Source: Lytechinus variegatus (lineage: Eukaryota; Echinodermata; Echinoidea; Temnopleuroida; Toxopneustidae). From it: a DNA stretch of 64,000 nt. The notes under the pieces are model-generated. The model saw only the letters and a list, made by a program, of their open reading frames with translations. It did not search any database and had not been told where the DNA came from. Positions 54,101-64,000 of this stretch are shown here, piece after piece. Every line of letters begins with the position of its first letter. Positions within the stretch are counted from its first letter, which is position 1. The DNA is taken from positions 31,118,733 to 31,182,732 of the forward strand of contig NC_054747.1 of NCBI RefSeq assembly GCF_018143015.1, read 5' to 3'. Both the position numbers and the translations under genes were made by a program.

Positions 54101-57100
54101 ACTTTGGCCGAATTGGGTGTATCTGTTGAATTACCATCATAACTTTGAAAGTTTATGGATCTGATTCATGAAACTTGTACATAAGAGTAATCAAGTATTA
54201 CTGAACATCCTGTTTGAGTTTCAGGTCACATGATCAAGGTCAAAGGTCATGTAAGGTCAATGAACTTTGGCCATGTTGGGTTTTTGTCTCACCTGCGAAG
54301 CAAAGTGAGACTATAGGCGCCGCTTTTCCGACGGCGACGGCGGCGGCGGCGTCAACATCAAATCTTAACCTGAGGTTAAGTTTTTGAAATGACATCATAA
54401 CTTAGAAAGTATATGGACCTAGTTAATAAAACTTGGCCATAAGATTAATCAAGTATTACTGAACATCCTATTAGAATTTCATGTCACATGACCAAGGTCA
54501 AAGGTCATTTAGGGTCAATGAACTTAGACCATGTTGGAGGAATCAACATCGAAATCTTAACCTGAGGTTAAGTTTTTGAAATGTCATCATAACTTAGAAA
54601 ATATATGGACCTAGTTCATGAAACTTGGACATAAGGTTAATCAAGTATCAATGAACATCCTGCATGAGTTTCACGTCACATGACCAAGGTCAAAGGTCAT
54701 TTAGGGTCAATGAACTTTGGACGAATTGGGGATATCTGTTGAATTCCCATCATAACTTTGAAAGTTTATGGATCTGATTCATGAAACTTGGACATAATAG
54801 TAATCAAGCATCACTGAACATTTTGTGCAAGTTTCAGGTCACATGATCAAGGTCAAAGGTCATTTAGGGTCAATGAACTTTGGCCGAATTGGGGATATCT
54901 GTTGAATTCCCATCATAACTTTGAAAGTTTATGGATCTGATTCATGAAACTTGTACATAATAGTAATCAAGCATCACTGAACATTTTGTGCAAGTTTCAG
55001 GTCTCATGATTTAGGTCAAAGGTCATTTAGGGTCAATGAACTTTGGCCGATTCGGGGGTTTCTGTTGAATTACCATCATAACTTTGAAAGTTTATTGGTC
55101 TAGTTCGTTAAACTTGGACATTAGAGTAACCAAGTATCACTGAACATCCTGTGCGTGTTTCAGGTCACATGTCCAAGGTCTAAGGTCAATGAACTTTAGC
55201 CGAATTGGGTGTATCTGTTGAATTACCATCATAACTTTGAAAGTTTATGGATCTGATTCATGAAACTTGTACATAAGAGTAATCAAGTATCACTGAACAT
55301 CCTGTTCCAGTTTCAGGTCACATGATCAAGGTCAAAGGTCATGTATGGTCAATGAACTTTGGCCATGTTGGGGTTTTTTGTTGAATAACCATCATATCTC
55401 TGTAAGTTTATTGGTCTAGTTCATAAAAAGAGGACATAAGAGTAACCATGTATCACTGAACATCTTGTGCGAGTTAGAGTAGTATGCAAAGTCAGCACTG
55501 CTGCTATATTGAACCGCGTGATGCAGGTGAGACGGCCAGAGGCATTCCACTTGTTTGTTGAATAACCATCATATCTCTGTAAGTTTATTGGTCTAGTTCA
55601 TAAAAAGTGGACATAAGAGGAACCATGTATCACAGAACATCTTGTGCGAGTTAGAGTAGTATTCAAAGTCAGCACTGCTGCTATATTGAACCGCGTGATG
55701 CAGGTGAGACGGCCAGAGGCATTCCACTTGTTTGTTGAATAACCATCATATCTCTGTAAGTTTATTGGTCTAGTTCATAAAAAGTGGACATAAGAGGAAC
55801 CATGTATCACAGAACATCTTGTGCGAGTTAGAGTAGTATTCAAAGTCAGCACTGCTGCTATATTGAACCGCGTGATGCAGGTGAGACGACCAGAGGCATT
55901 CCACTTCTTTCTTGCCAAGAACTAGAACTCATTTACTATACTAGGGTAGAAAGTTGCAAATTTACCTGAAACCAACTAGTAGTTCTAAGCAGTTTGAACC
56001 CGCACTCAATTTGTAATTGCCATGCAGCTAGATGAACTACATGTACAGATTAAGAAATCTGCCAATAAACCACAATGGTTATGTTTTTATTGTTGCTTTC
56101 CTTTTGATTGACAAGGTTTGCGTGTCTGGTCAAGTATTCTTCTACCTCGATGGACGTAAAACCTGGATGTCTCATGTAAGATGCGCACAGAGTGAAGAAG
56201 AACAGAACATGGAAGCCTATCAATTCTATGGTGAAATCTACTTCAGAAGCACAAGGATTATTGAACCAGGAAGTGAACTTAAGGTCTTCTACAACGCAGA
56301 ATATGCCAAGCGTGTTGGAATCCATACTAAATTGAATGAACTCCGATTCAACAAGGGTATGTTGAATTACATTAATTCTTAAGAATCTGTTCTGATTTTA
56401 ATTATATGTGGGTATGTCCCTGTGCCATGAAGACCTGTTTTAATAACAAATACACAGTTTCTATAACAACATTACTATTAGCCAAACTGACTTATGATCT
56501 TGGCTGTCGATTGCGCGATCGCGACGAAAATTGGCACACGCATTACCCATGGCATTATCTACAAAACTATAACATCAAATTCTGCAAAAAATCTTTAAAA
56601 ATTATGCTAATTTATGCGTAAAATCATAAGTTTGCTCTAATTAATAAAATAATGCCCCTGAAATGCTCATTTTTGTTTCACATACTCTAGATAGGCATCT
56701 GATCAAATTGATTTTTAAAAAATTTCAAAATCACATTTATTTTCTTATGTATTCTATTGTTTTCTAAATTTCTTATGTATTTCTTTGTTTTTCGACTTTT
56801 TGTTTTTTATTGTTTTTTCAATGGAAATTGTCGGGGACTTTATTTTGACCATAAACAAGATAAAATTAATTGATTTTAAGCAGTAAAAGGAAAAATAATG
56901 ATACATTTATGAATTTTGGCTAAGAACACTATTTGCATTGGATTTGTACACAAATTCACGTTTTTGAGTAATTTTGGGTCTGCATGCACTTACGAAATGT
57001 TGCGTAATTTTGGAACCGCGTACCCGGGGGTCACAATTTTGGTCTCAAAAGTTGCGCGAGACTTGAAAGTAAAAAGTCAGCGAGCGACGCGGTCAAAAAA

Positions 57101-59281
57101 TTTCGTGCGGCGGATTTATCACGAAAAATGTCGAGGGGGGGCTGAATCAGCCCCCCCCCCAGTCTTTTTAGGGTTAAACCCTGGTTTAAAGTTGTGGTTT
57201 AAGTATGGAAAGCCAACTGGTTAACGAATCCCCTACAGTAAACATTCAATTTATTAACTCATATGACACCCAAATTATTCATAATATTCTGGGAATGATA
57301 ACTGAAGTATTCTCTTCATTATGAAAGCAAAAGGAAACAAAATATCAAACATAAGAAATATAAAATATAAACTTAATTTTTCATTTCTTAGCTTCCCATA
57401 ATTTTAGTAGAGAGTTAGACCATGGTCAAAGTTAAACCTGACTTCAGAATACTGGCCAGGAGCTGTTATTGCAGATTTGTTGTTACAACAGGTTTTATGA
57501 AACAGGCACCAGATAACTTCGTTGATTCCTCAGTGAATCGCAAATCTTTTTTCTTTTTCTATTAATTTTATGCAATTTATGTGCTCGTGCAAAAGGAGCA
57601 ATGTCATCAAGCCGAGTTGGCGAAGCCAAAGAGCAATCTCATCATAAAAAAAATAATGGACCTAATTGTGAGCCTTGTGGAACTCTTTTTTTACACATTG
57701 ATGTAATGACAATAATCATAGATGAGTTTTAATGTGCTATACCCACTCCACGGAGTGCTCAATGCGGAATAAAAGATTAAGAGAAAGGAGTCCAGAGTCC
57801 CATAACATAAAGTTCACATTAATTGTATGCTTGATTGTACATTGTAGTCAATGCAATTAATCGTAGGAAAATGGTCTAAGATCGTTGCTATAAAGCTTTG
57901 TTTAATAGGCCCCAGGACAATTAAGAATAGGAAGCATTAAATAGGAGCATGTTTGTTTAGATATGTCAAGATTCCTTTGATATTCATACCTTAGGATGAT
58001 TTCTTTTTATCAATTCTTGTTTCAGATGCACAGAAATTTGAATGCAGCTTGTGCAAGGATCTGTTCACATCTGCTAAACTAGTCCTTAGACACACACGAT
58101 ATGAACACTCCCGGGTACCAAGGGAAGAACTGTTTCCCATAGTGATTTGGAAAAGGAGAAAGCTGAAACAATCTGAACCTCAGACATGCACATCTCTAAA
58201 GGATTCAACGATAACTAACGTTACCAAAGCGGGAGATGCTGAATTCAGTTGTGGAACGTGTGAGAAGTCTTTTTCAAATGTTGGCAAGCTCAGGGAGCAT
58301 GAGTCATTTCATAAATTCAACGAGGGTCACGTGTGTACCATTTGTGACAAGAAGGAAACAAATTTCTGGACGCTTGCGAAACACATGAAGACGCACGAAC
58401 CAGAGGGGATGAAGTTCAAGTGCAAGGAATGTAATCAAATCTACAACAGGAAGTCTGCACTGCGACAGCACCTGAGTGAGTTCCACGGTCATCGGTGCCG
58501 CATCTGTTTGGCCAAGCTGACGCCTTGTGAGAAACACAAGAAAACACAGCAAGCTTCAACCAAGAATGGACCTCACGCAGGAAAGACATTGGTGGTGTCT
58601 TCAGCCCCTGAAGAACCCAAGGATATGCTTGGCAAAACCACCAATTACTACGAACGTCCTTTTAAGTGTCGATATTGTTCAAATCGGTACAGTACTCGCA
58701 ATAGTGTGAAGGCGCACGAGAGAGAGCAGCACACCGGCGATCTCTTCTTCAAGTGCCCTCATTGTGAAAAGGTCTTTGGTCGGGAGTACCGGCTTATAGA
58801 TCATCTGCGAACCCATGAGGAGAATCGTATGTATCGCTGCACTCTCTGTCCCAGAACCTTCGCATCGGAGAGCGCCCTCAACAACCACCAAGGTGAACAT
58901 AATGGATTGAAACCTTTCAAGTGTGAAATCTGCGGCCGTGGATTCCGGCTGAAGAGTGTTTATCATGCTCATAAGCGGCGTATGCATCGGGAGAATCCTC
59001 TGCGTTTCTTCTGCTCTGTCTGCAACAAAGGATTTTCAAACAAGGGGAATTTCACGATACATGAACGTCGTCATAAAGGCATCCGACCTTTTGTCTGCTT
59101 AGAATGTGGGAAAAGTTTCACGGCAAAGCATTGTCTTAACACTCACATTAAGGCAATGCATACAGAGGAGAAAGCGTTTTCATGTAACATCTGTGGAAAG
59201 ACTTTCTCGTTAAATCAGAACTATACGTATCACATGTTCAAACATAAAGAACAGGGAGATGTAAGCAGTACGAAAGCATAG
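50884..59281 (+). CDS. PRDM-family protein: PR domain plus C2H2 zinc fingers, 710 aa, five exons
   Basis: Probable nuclear, sequence-specific chromatin regulator. Exons 50884-51103, 51604-51762, 52234-52490, 56116-56356 and 58026-59281 have GT/AG junctions and matching phases (1,1,0,1), 2133 nt in all. Residues 1-126 are Gln/His/Pro-rich. Basic KQVQSRKQRK at 139-148 may be a nuclear signal. The PR (SET-like) domain is about 162-285: GSEFGPYTG, then DGRKTWMSHVRCAQ, EEEQNMEAYQF and GSELKVFYNAEYAKRVG. Eleven fingers and one degenerate finger follow (residues ~298-700). The PR domain shares features with PRDM10/15 (WM..VR.AQ, ELKV.Y.A.YA) and PRDM9 (CA..EEQN, I.PG.EL), so I give no symbol. The start has AACCATGG context with an in-frame TGA just upstream. 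Confidence 0.88.
51184..51603 (+). other. PRDM intron 1, no further coding
   Basis: 51184-51250 resembles a fragment of a SINE tail on the minus strand (GCACCTTGAGCACTC). Otherwise AT-rich. Confidence 0.4.
51604..51762 (+). CDS. PRDM exon 2
   Basis: Acceptor CACTCTCTGAACAG. Codes DSTAVPPNAGTGTIHEV to LPESTTQ, a disordered linker. Donor CAAG|GTAAAG. Confidence 0.8.
51763..52233 (+). other. PRDM intron 2
   Basis: No recognisable feature. Confidence 0.5.
52234..52490 (+). CDS. PRDM exon 3: N-terminal half of the PR domain
   Basis: Acceptor CTTTGCTAAATAG. Codes the basic segment and LPQSLAFKCLPEG, GVLAKGRIEKGSEFGPYTG, ending ESTWE at phase 0. Donor GAG|GTGAGT. Confidence 0.87.
52855..53125 (-). 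mobile_element. tRNA-derived SINE in PRDM intron 3
   Basis: The minus strand has box A-like GATCTAGTGGTTAAACTC and box B-like GTGGGTTTGATTCCC (53060-53115). Then comes a body with CCCACATTGTGCTGCGCTCA and an end with GGTGCGCCTAGAGCACC. A poly-C run lies next to its 3' end. Confidence 0.7.
53367..55910. mobile_element. Repeat-element array with DR1 motifs in PRDM intron 3
   Basis: Two copies start with the hairpin GTCTCACCTGC..GTGAGAC (53367 and 54286, 919 bp apart) followed by a GCGCCGCTTTTCCGACGGC segment. Inside are ~170-190-bp units (CATAACTTTGAAAGTTTATGG, GGTCAAAGGTCATTTAGGGT, CAATGAACTTTGGCC). The 3' end (GCAGGTGAGAC, GGCCAGAGGCATTCCACTT) is present three times at 177-bp spacing (55384, 55561, 55738). 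Start and end form an inverted repeat GTCTCACCTGC/GCAGGTGAGAC. No ORF. Confidence 0.88.
56116..56356 (+). CDS. PRDM exon 4: C-terminal half of the PR domain
   Basis: Acceptor TTTTGATTGACAAG. Codes VCVSGQVFFYLDGRKTW through FYNAEYAKRVG and LNELRFNK. Donor AAGG|GTATGT. Confidence 0.88.
56480..57165. repeat. Dispersed-repeat-like DNA in PRDM intron 4
   Basis: Includes palindromic GCGCGATCGCG, a GC-rich segment with AGCGAGCGACGCGGTCAAAA, and a GGGGGGGCTGAATCAGCCCCCCC foldback at 57133-57161, like the ends of other C-rich elements here. No coding. Confidence 0.45.
57166..58025 (+). other. PRDM intron 4, right part
   Basis: Repeat-derived pieces. 57400-57465 resembles the right end of the 45504-45978 element (CCTGACTTCAGAATACTGGCC). 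57785-57915 belongs to the CATTGTAGTCAATG family. No coding. Confidence 0.45.
58026..59281 (+). CDS. PRDM exon 5: zinc-finger array
   Basis: Acceptor CAATTCTTGTTTCAG. Fingers begin at FECSLCKDLF and end at FSCNICGKTFSLNQNYTYH, with a 35-residue Thr/Lys-rich spacer after the degenerate HRCRICLAKL unit. Stop TAG. Confidence 0.92.
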
Positions 59282-59767
59282 ATGAATGTACATAAAAGCA
59301 GCAAATATTTAAGAAATAGATATATTGTAAGCAATCGTGATTTTAGGGCTTTTTTGCTGACTTACATGTAAAAACAATTTGACAACTGAATATTGTATCA
59401 TTCAAATCAGTCTAGGCTAGCAAATAAGTTAGGCAGATCTGGTATTGATCACTTGTATGTATGCGGCAGCATAGTGAAATCTTTGCCTCCACCATTGCCA
59501 AATTTGAATATATCATGCATATTTTAACTCTGAAATTTTCAAATGATTGGGAATGCATTATGCAATTGTTTCGTAACTCTTGAATAGATTTTATTGTACA
59601 CTATGCTTTAGGGGCATGTCTGATATTTGTATCTAGAGTAAAGAAAAGCAGTGCAATGGACGATCTGTAAATGAACTCAAGTGAAATTATGATCAATAAT
59701 GAATATGATGGTTCCTAATTCTAGAGCACCTTTTCCTTAAGATGCAAAGTAATTTGAGATGGCATCC

Positions 59768-59984
59768 CAGGGGGGTGTTTCACAAAGATTTAATTATGAC
59801 TTAAATCGCACTTAAATGCTGACGCGTATCTGAAACGCAACGCGCAATCTAATTGATCAATAAACAGTAGTGCACATAATCTTGGCATGATCTGACCGAT
59901 GCAGTTGTGCCTTTTATAACGCACGCAACTAGGCATAAAGTGCGACTCAAAGTCATACTTAAATCTTTGTGAAACACCCCCCTG
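59768..59984. mobile_element. 217-bp palindromic MITE downstream of PRDM
   Basis: CAGGGGGGTGTTTCACAAAG and ATTTAA.TATGACTT at the left are mirrored on the right, which ends CTTTGTGAAACACCCCCCTG. It contains AATAAA at 59859-59864. Confidence 0.85.
59859..59864 (+). terminator. Candidate poly(A) signal of the PRDM gene
   Basis: First AATAAA after the stop at 59281; no AATAAA or ATTAAA occurs in between. It lies in the MITE, 578 nt downstream. Confidence 0.4.
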
Positions 59985-60019
59985 AACAGCATAGGATATA
60001 GAATATACATGTATACAAA

Positions 60020-60150
60020 TTACCAGGCGCTGATATAAGATGTTAGTAGGCTATTATTCTCTCTCAAGTCCAATGCATACATGATCAGGATATTAGAAAA
60101 GGTTGGTAAGGATTCAAGATGAGGAGGGACCTTATTCCACAGACTGGGGC
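60020..60150 (-). pseudogene. LINE C-terminal remnant
   Basis: The minus strand reads GPSLWNKVPPHLESLPTF, matching the GPKLWNSLP-type motif at the end of many non-LTR retrotransposon ORF2 proteins. Only the last ~40 codons remain. Confidence 0.6.
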
Positions 60151-60462
60151 CTATATTACAAAGAGTTGCAATTGATCTGATCAATCGCATCAATGGAAAG
60201 CCAGCAAAGTCAATATATAAAATATGTTTGTTCAAAAAAAAATTCTGGATATGAATGTATATCCATAAATTCATGATTTCTTGACAATTTGGTGTGTTCT
60301 TCATTGTTAAACGAAGGACATTTTGCAAATTTTCTGTAGAAAAAATTATGACACTGATGGATTTTCATACCAGTGTGAATGATATGTCTCCCTTCTATTG
60401 AAATAAGTTGCATCAAAGAATTGATCTGATCAATCGTAACTCTTTGTAAGATTGGGCCCAGG
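60145..60462. mobile_element. MITE with GGGCC..ACAAAGAGTT ends, ~310 bp
   Basis: Left TTACAAAGAGTTGCAATTGA and GATCTGATCAATCG are mirrored on the right by GATCTGATCAATCGTAACTCTTTGTAAGATTGGGCCC. This is the intact relative of 33354-33834. Confidence 0.8.
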
Positions 60463-60599
60463 ATGCAGTCGAGTAGAAAGCTGAATGATTATCAGTTGCA
60501 ACTTGCAAGTATGGCTGCACCCATACATGTACCAATTGATGCAATATCAATTTCCTGGGCCGCCAATAAAATTCAAGTCAGAATTTTCAAGATCTTTAA

Positions 60600-60775
60600 G
60601 GTGACACAACATTTGCTCCTGCAGCAATTTCTCTGGGCATAATTTTGTGTAAGATGTAGGGTTTTATGTTAGGTTTAGGGTAGGGTATAGTGTTAAACCC
60701 AGTGTCAAAGTTTGTTATTTGATTAGTGTGTGGGATTCAGAGCAATTGTCGCCAGAGCAAATGTCATGGAACCAT
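60600..60775. mobile_element. MITE with CAAATGTCATGGAACC end
   Basis: GTGACACAACATTTGCTCCTG at the left and GAGCAAATGTCATGGAACC at the right are approximate inverted repeats, with GGTTTAGGGTAGGGT inside. Confidence 0.65.
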
Positions 60776-61318
60776 TTGGGATAAGATTGATTGTGCGAAA
60801 CCAGAAAAATCAAAGAAAAAGATCAACAAAGGTTTGAGAATGAATAAAAAGAAAGTTATGAGCATTTGAAATTTAGATAATTATTGTAATGTAGATCCTC
60901 CCATTGGCAATGCGACAAAGATTTGTGGGATTTTGTGATATCACATGCGAACAACTTTTCCATTACTTTTGTACATATTTCACTTAAACTGCCTCTTTTA
61001 TATTATCTATCAGTAGATCATGTATTCTTTCTATAGGAGGGAATGTAATAAAGATTTTCAAAGAATACATCATGGATTAATAGTTTGTATCACCATAAGA
61101 CTGAGCAAAAAGTGACATTTGGGGGTATATTATAGTCCATCAAAGGTGACATCACACATCTCTGTTGCATTGCCAATAGGAGGATCTCCATAGCAGTAGT
61201 GATCGCACTATTCAAATGCTCATAACTTTCTCTTATTTGTCAAATTTTGTTGAAACTTTCTTTGAATTTTCTGTTTCTACCCAAGCCCACTTGTTCCAAA
61301 GGTTTCATTCCCCTTTAA
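60776..61318. mobile_element. TTAA-type MITE, left end lost
   Basis: The right end TTTCATTCCCCTTTAATG resembles the ends at 7752 and 8350. Internal opposed motifs AAAGTTATGAGCATTTGAA and TTCAAATGCTCATAACTTTC, and ATCCTCCCATTGGCAATGC against GCATTGCCAATAGGAGGAT. Confidence 0.65.
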
Positions 61319-61489
61319 TGAACCTGAATTTTGTAAGCATTTCTTAGTATATAATGTACATTTCTATTAATTATTACCATGTTATGGTAGATCAAGATTT
61401 GTTTTTTACACAAATTTGACTGAAATTATGAAATCTGCGCTGAAAAATTACTACATGTACAGTAAAGTTTACCAACAGAGTTGGTTTAT

Positions 61490-61890
61490 GTCCACTTTGT
61501 CTAATGCCAATTCGTCCAATTGCCAATTTGTCTACTATCAGTTGGTCTACCATCAGTTTGTCCACTCACTACTTGGTCTACTTTCATTTAGTCTAATGCC
61601 ATTCTGTCTAATTGCCAGTTGGTCCAGTAGCCATTTAGTCCATATACCATTTGGTCTAATTAAACTGAAGTGCTAATTCTGCAAAATGAATGAAAAGAAA
61701 ATGGGTAGTTTATTAGAACAACTGGTTATTAGACGTAATGGTAATAGACAAACTGGTGATTAGACGAAGTGATGATTGGACCAAATGGCTATTAGACCAA
61801 ATGGTTGTTAGATGAAATGTTGATGGATGGAATGGCATTAGACTAAATGAAGGTAGACCATGTGGTAAGTGGACAAATTGGCAATTAAAA
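61490..61890. mobile_element. Inverted-repeat element of the TTGGTCTAAT family
   Basis: Dense opposed motifs (TTGCCAATTTGTC, CATTTAGTCTAATGCCATTC; GAATGGCATTAGACTAAATG, GACAAATTGGCAA). Same arrangement as 25040-25440. Confidence 0.8.
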
Positions 61891-61939
61891 CTCAGTAAAG
61901 CATGTTTTAATAGGGTCATTTCTTATTATTGCTTGGAAA

Positions 61940-62085
61940 AAGAACCGACATCAGAGTCTCGTAACACAAAGGTTAGCAATTTATCGTACTCTTGATTTTT
62001 ACAATTGATTGTACATTGTAGTCAATGGAATCAGTCGTAGAAAATGTTCTACGATCATTGCTAAGCTTTGTGTTACAGGCCCCTG
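61940..62085. repeat. Dispersed repeat, CATTGTAGTCAATG family
   Basis: Ends TCTCGTAACACAAAG and CTTTGTGTTACAGG form an inverted repeat. Relatives lie at 46860-47005, 48380-48505 and 57785-57915. Confidence 0.6.
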
Positions 62086-62099
62086 GCTGGAATGCCATG

Positions 62100-62625
62100 C
62101 TTGTCTTGTTGATTTTTCAGTAATAACACATTTTCTTCCAGAATCACTTAGCTTATTTTTTTTATACTGTATACAAACCCTTTGGATGTCATTTCATTTG
62201 ATGTTGTTCAAGCTCATTATTAGATAAGTACCACAAGCATTTTATCTTTTCCTGTTTTGTACCTTACCTGCCTTCTTGCCTAATACCTCGGTTACATTTG
62301 CTCCATGGCGGCTATATGGCAAGTTGAAAACAGCCGTTTTATTCATTTTTATTCAAAGCACCTATATGTAGCTGGTACAAAAAATGTTAAAACAGCTGTT
62401 TTCGACCCACCGTGCGGCCACCATAGAGCAAATGTTGACCGAGGTATTACTTCCCCATATAAACCAAAGTTTGAGTGCAAAGGTTATGATCGCTTCTCAT
62501 CCCTTGATTAACGTGTCAATTCATTTTACTATTTATACATCTTGAATTGCCAACTCATGCCATGTTATATTCACTACTAGTATTTAATTGTACAGTGATC
62601 GTAAGTGTGATGTATATACATGTAC
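62100..62625. other. Intergenic, no gene seen
   Basis: One foldback: CATTTGCTCCATGG..GCCGTTTT and AAAACAGCTGTTTT..CCATAGAGCAAATGTTGACCGAGG (62287-62446), probably another MITE. No gene. Confidence 0.45.
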
Positions 62626-62990
62626 GGTGGCACAACATTTGCTCCTGCGACAATTGCCCCAGCAGGGAATAATTTCCCTGGTATTGCATCGCAATTTGCT
62701 CCACATTTTTGAAAGACTGCTGTGCATAAAGTCTTTTGTATAGCATATTTTACGTAGGACTGTACATTACTTAGTTGAGAGCTTTTCTCCTATGGCCAAT
62801 AATGCTATTCAAATCTGTAAAGCAAAATTGTTCCCTGTCCAGGTTTAATTTTTTCTGAGATGCAGGTGAGGGTTTAGGGTAGGGTAAGGTTAGGGTATAT
62901 TGTTAAACCCAGGGTTTAAGTTGGCCATTCGATTAGTGTGTGGAATTTAGAGTGGAGCATTTGTCGCCGGAGCAAATTACATGGAATCTA
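62626..62990. mobile_element. MITE of the CAAATG family with TTAGGG-like interior
   Basis: GGTGGCACAACATTTGCTCC at the left; GTCGCCGGAGCAAATTACATGG at the right. The interior at 62871-62905 has GGTTTAGGGTAGGGTAAGG. Confidence 0.65.
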
Positions 62991-63140
62991 CTTAATCTAT
63001 TTAAAAATCATGTTTCATAATATAGGACAAGAAAAAAAAATCTTATACCTAAATGTGCATATTACTAGTATATGTTGCAAATGAAGGCTTGTAAAACTAA
63101 AGCCATGTTCAGACTGTTTTTTGTATACAAGTAACATGTT

Positions 63141-63311
63141 ACACTCTAAAAACGAAGAGCTAATTTAGCTCTTAAAGAGCGTGTGTAGTGACTGCATTTC
63201 GGAGTGCTGATTTGTCTAATTCAAATTTGAACGAGAAAAATCAGCACTCCAAAGTGCAGTCACTATACATGCTCTTTAAGAGCTAAATTAACTCTTTGCT
63301 TTTTAGAGTAT
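63141..63311. mobile_element. Palindromic MITE, ~170 bp
   Basis: ACTCTAAAAACGAAGAGCTA and TCTTAAAGAGC...TGACTGCATTTCGGAGTGCTGAT are mirrored on the right (ATCAGCACTCCAAAGTGCAGTCA ... TTTTTAGAGT). Confidence 0.85.
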
Positions 63312-63493
63312 GATTGTGCCCCCCTCCCTTCTGCAACCGGGACCAATATCAAATTAATGTTGCTAATCAAAACACTTTGATATGTCATAACACATTCTTT
63401 TTGTGAATCCACATATACAGGTGTATTTGGTGTTGTGTTTACACTACAAGGTATATATTAACACCCCATGATGTGGTCTTATCGGCCACAGCA

Positions 63494-63661
63494 CTGCCTG
63501 GGGAGCATTTTATCAACATTTTTGTCCGACAAGTTGTCAGATTTGACATCTTTCCTTGATTTTGATTGGCTGAGAATCACTGTTTCTATGGTATCCGTAA
63601 GATAAAACAGGACTTGTCGGAAAAAACGTCTGACAAGTCCTTTCATGAAACATTCCCCTGG
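63494..63661. mobile_element. Single copy of the 165-bp GGGGAGC MITE
   Basis: CCTGGGGAGCATTTTATCAA ... GACAAGTCCTTTCATGAAAC then ATTCCCCTGG. Same family as each half of 36313-36634. Confidence 0.8.
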
Positions 63662-63912
63662 TGTTGTGTTTAACACCAAATGTTTTACTGTGTATCAGTC
63701 ATTTTGATCAAAACATTATTTTCTACTTCTGACAAAGTAATTCTTTTTCTCACTGTAAATTTCCGTGACCACAACACCTCAAATGCAAAATTTTCTTTTT
63801 TTAAAGTCATTTGTTGTGTCAGCAACAAAGAGTATCAAAATTTGATTACTTGAAGGGAAAGAAATTGTATGGACATCTCTGATCTTTCAGGCTTGTACTT
63901 GTAATAATTGTA

Positions 63913-64000
63913 CACTGCAAGAACATTGGTGTTAATTTAACACCAACCTGGTATCTATATCAGTCCACACCAGAGAGGTGTTGAAACAACACCGGTTTTG
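63913..64000. mobile_element. GGTGTT-family MITE cut by the window end
   Basis: CACTGCAAGAACATTGGTGTT, TTAACACCAACCTGG and GTCCACACCAGAGAGGTGTT match the left half of 22758-23008. Confidence 0.75.

Noticed and set aside
62871..62905. Interstitial telomeric repeat (TTAGGG-like)
   Set aside because: The motif is degenerate and also occurs inside the related MITEs at 50480 and 60660, so it belongs to that family.

Overview
This is a 64-kb stretch of AT-rich animal nuclear DNA. I read it as echinoderm, probably a sea urchin. The reasons are the multi-exon genes with GT/AG introns, a Bsx-type homeobox, C2H2 and PR-domain zinc-finger genes, tRNA-derived SINEs, decayed LINE reverse transcriptase, and a dense load of short foldback DNA transposons (MITEs) and poly-G/poly-C tracts. 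The species call is inference. Nothing here looks prokaryotic or viral.

Five loci can be supported. (1) 4.0-7.4 kb, plus strand: a 1111-aa protein coded in one exon, with a DPS-repeat and acidic N-terminus followed by about 24 C2H2 fingers. (2) 15.3-21.5 kb, minus strand: a complete seven-exon gene for a 331-aa cell-surface protein with three immunoglobulin domains. It has a signal peptide completed by a 15-nt microexon and a hydrophobic C-terminus. (3) 26.3-32.7 kb, plus strand: a three-exon Bsx (brain-specific homeobox) gene, 363 aa, with an Eh1-like motif. (4) 46.0-46.5 kb, plus strand: a 145-aa unrecognised ORF behind a good splice acceptor, with coding-like relics upstream at 43.6-44.4 kb. 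(5) 50.9-59.3 kb, plus strand: a five-exon PRDM-family gene, 710 aa, with a PR domain split between exons 3 and 4 and about eleven zinc fingers in exon 5. All exon junctions of the Ig, Bsx and PRDM genes agree in phase.

The rest is intergenic or intronic DNA filled with mobile elements. Several have their boundaries visible: a 2.8-kb non-autonomous hAT-like element with an exact 8-bp target duplication (10333-13185); a hairpin of opposed 42-bp arrays with a 10-bp duplication (9081-9593); two ~600-bp elements flanked by TTAA (7.7-8.4 and 28.0-28.6 kb); nested insertions (33.4-33.8 and 45.5-46.0 kb); an inverted pair forming a 322-bp palindrome (36.3 kb); a ~110-bp minisatellite (47.0-48.0 kb); and a 2.5-kb array inside PRDM intron 3 that carries ten perfect DR1 nuclear-receptor motifs.

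The genes do not form an operon or an obvious pathway. Three of them (Bsx, PRDM and the polyzinc-finger gene) are nuclear regulators and one is a surface protein. A recurring theme is mobile DNA acting at gene edges. The first AATAAA after the Bsx and PRDM stop codons lies inside a MITE, and the acceptor of the last Bsx exon is the end of a CTAT microsatellite.
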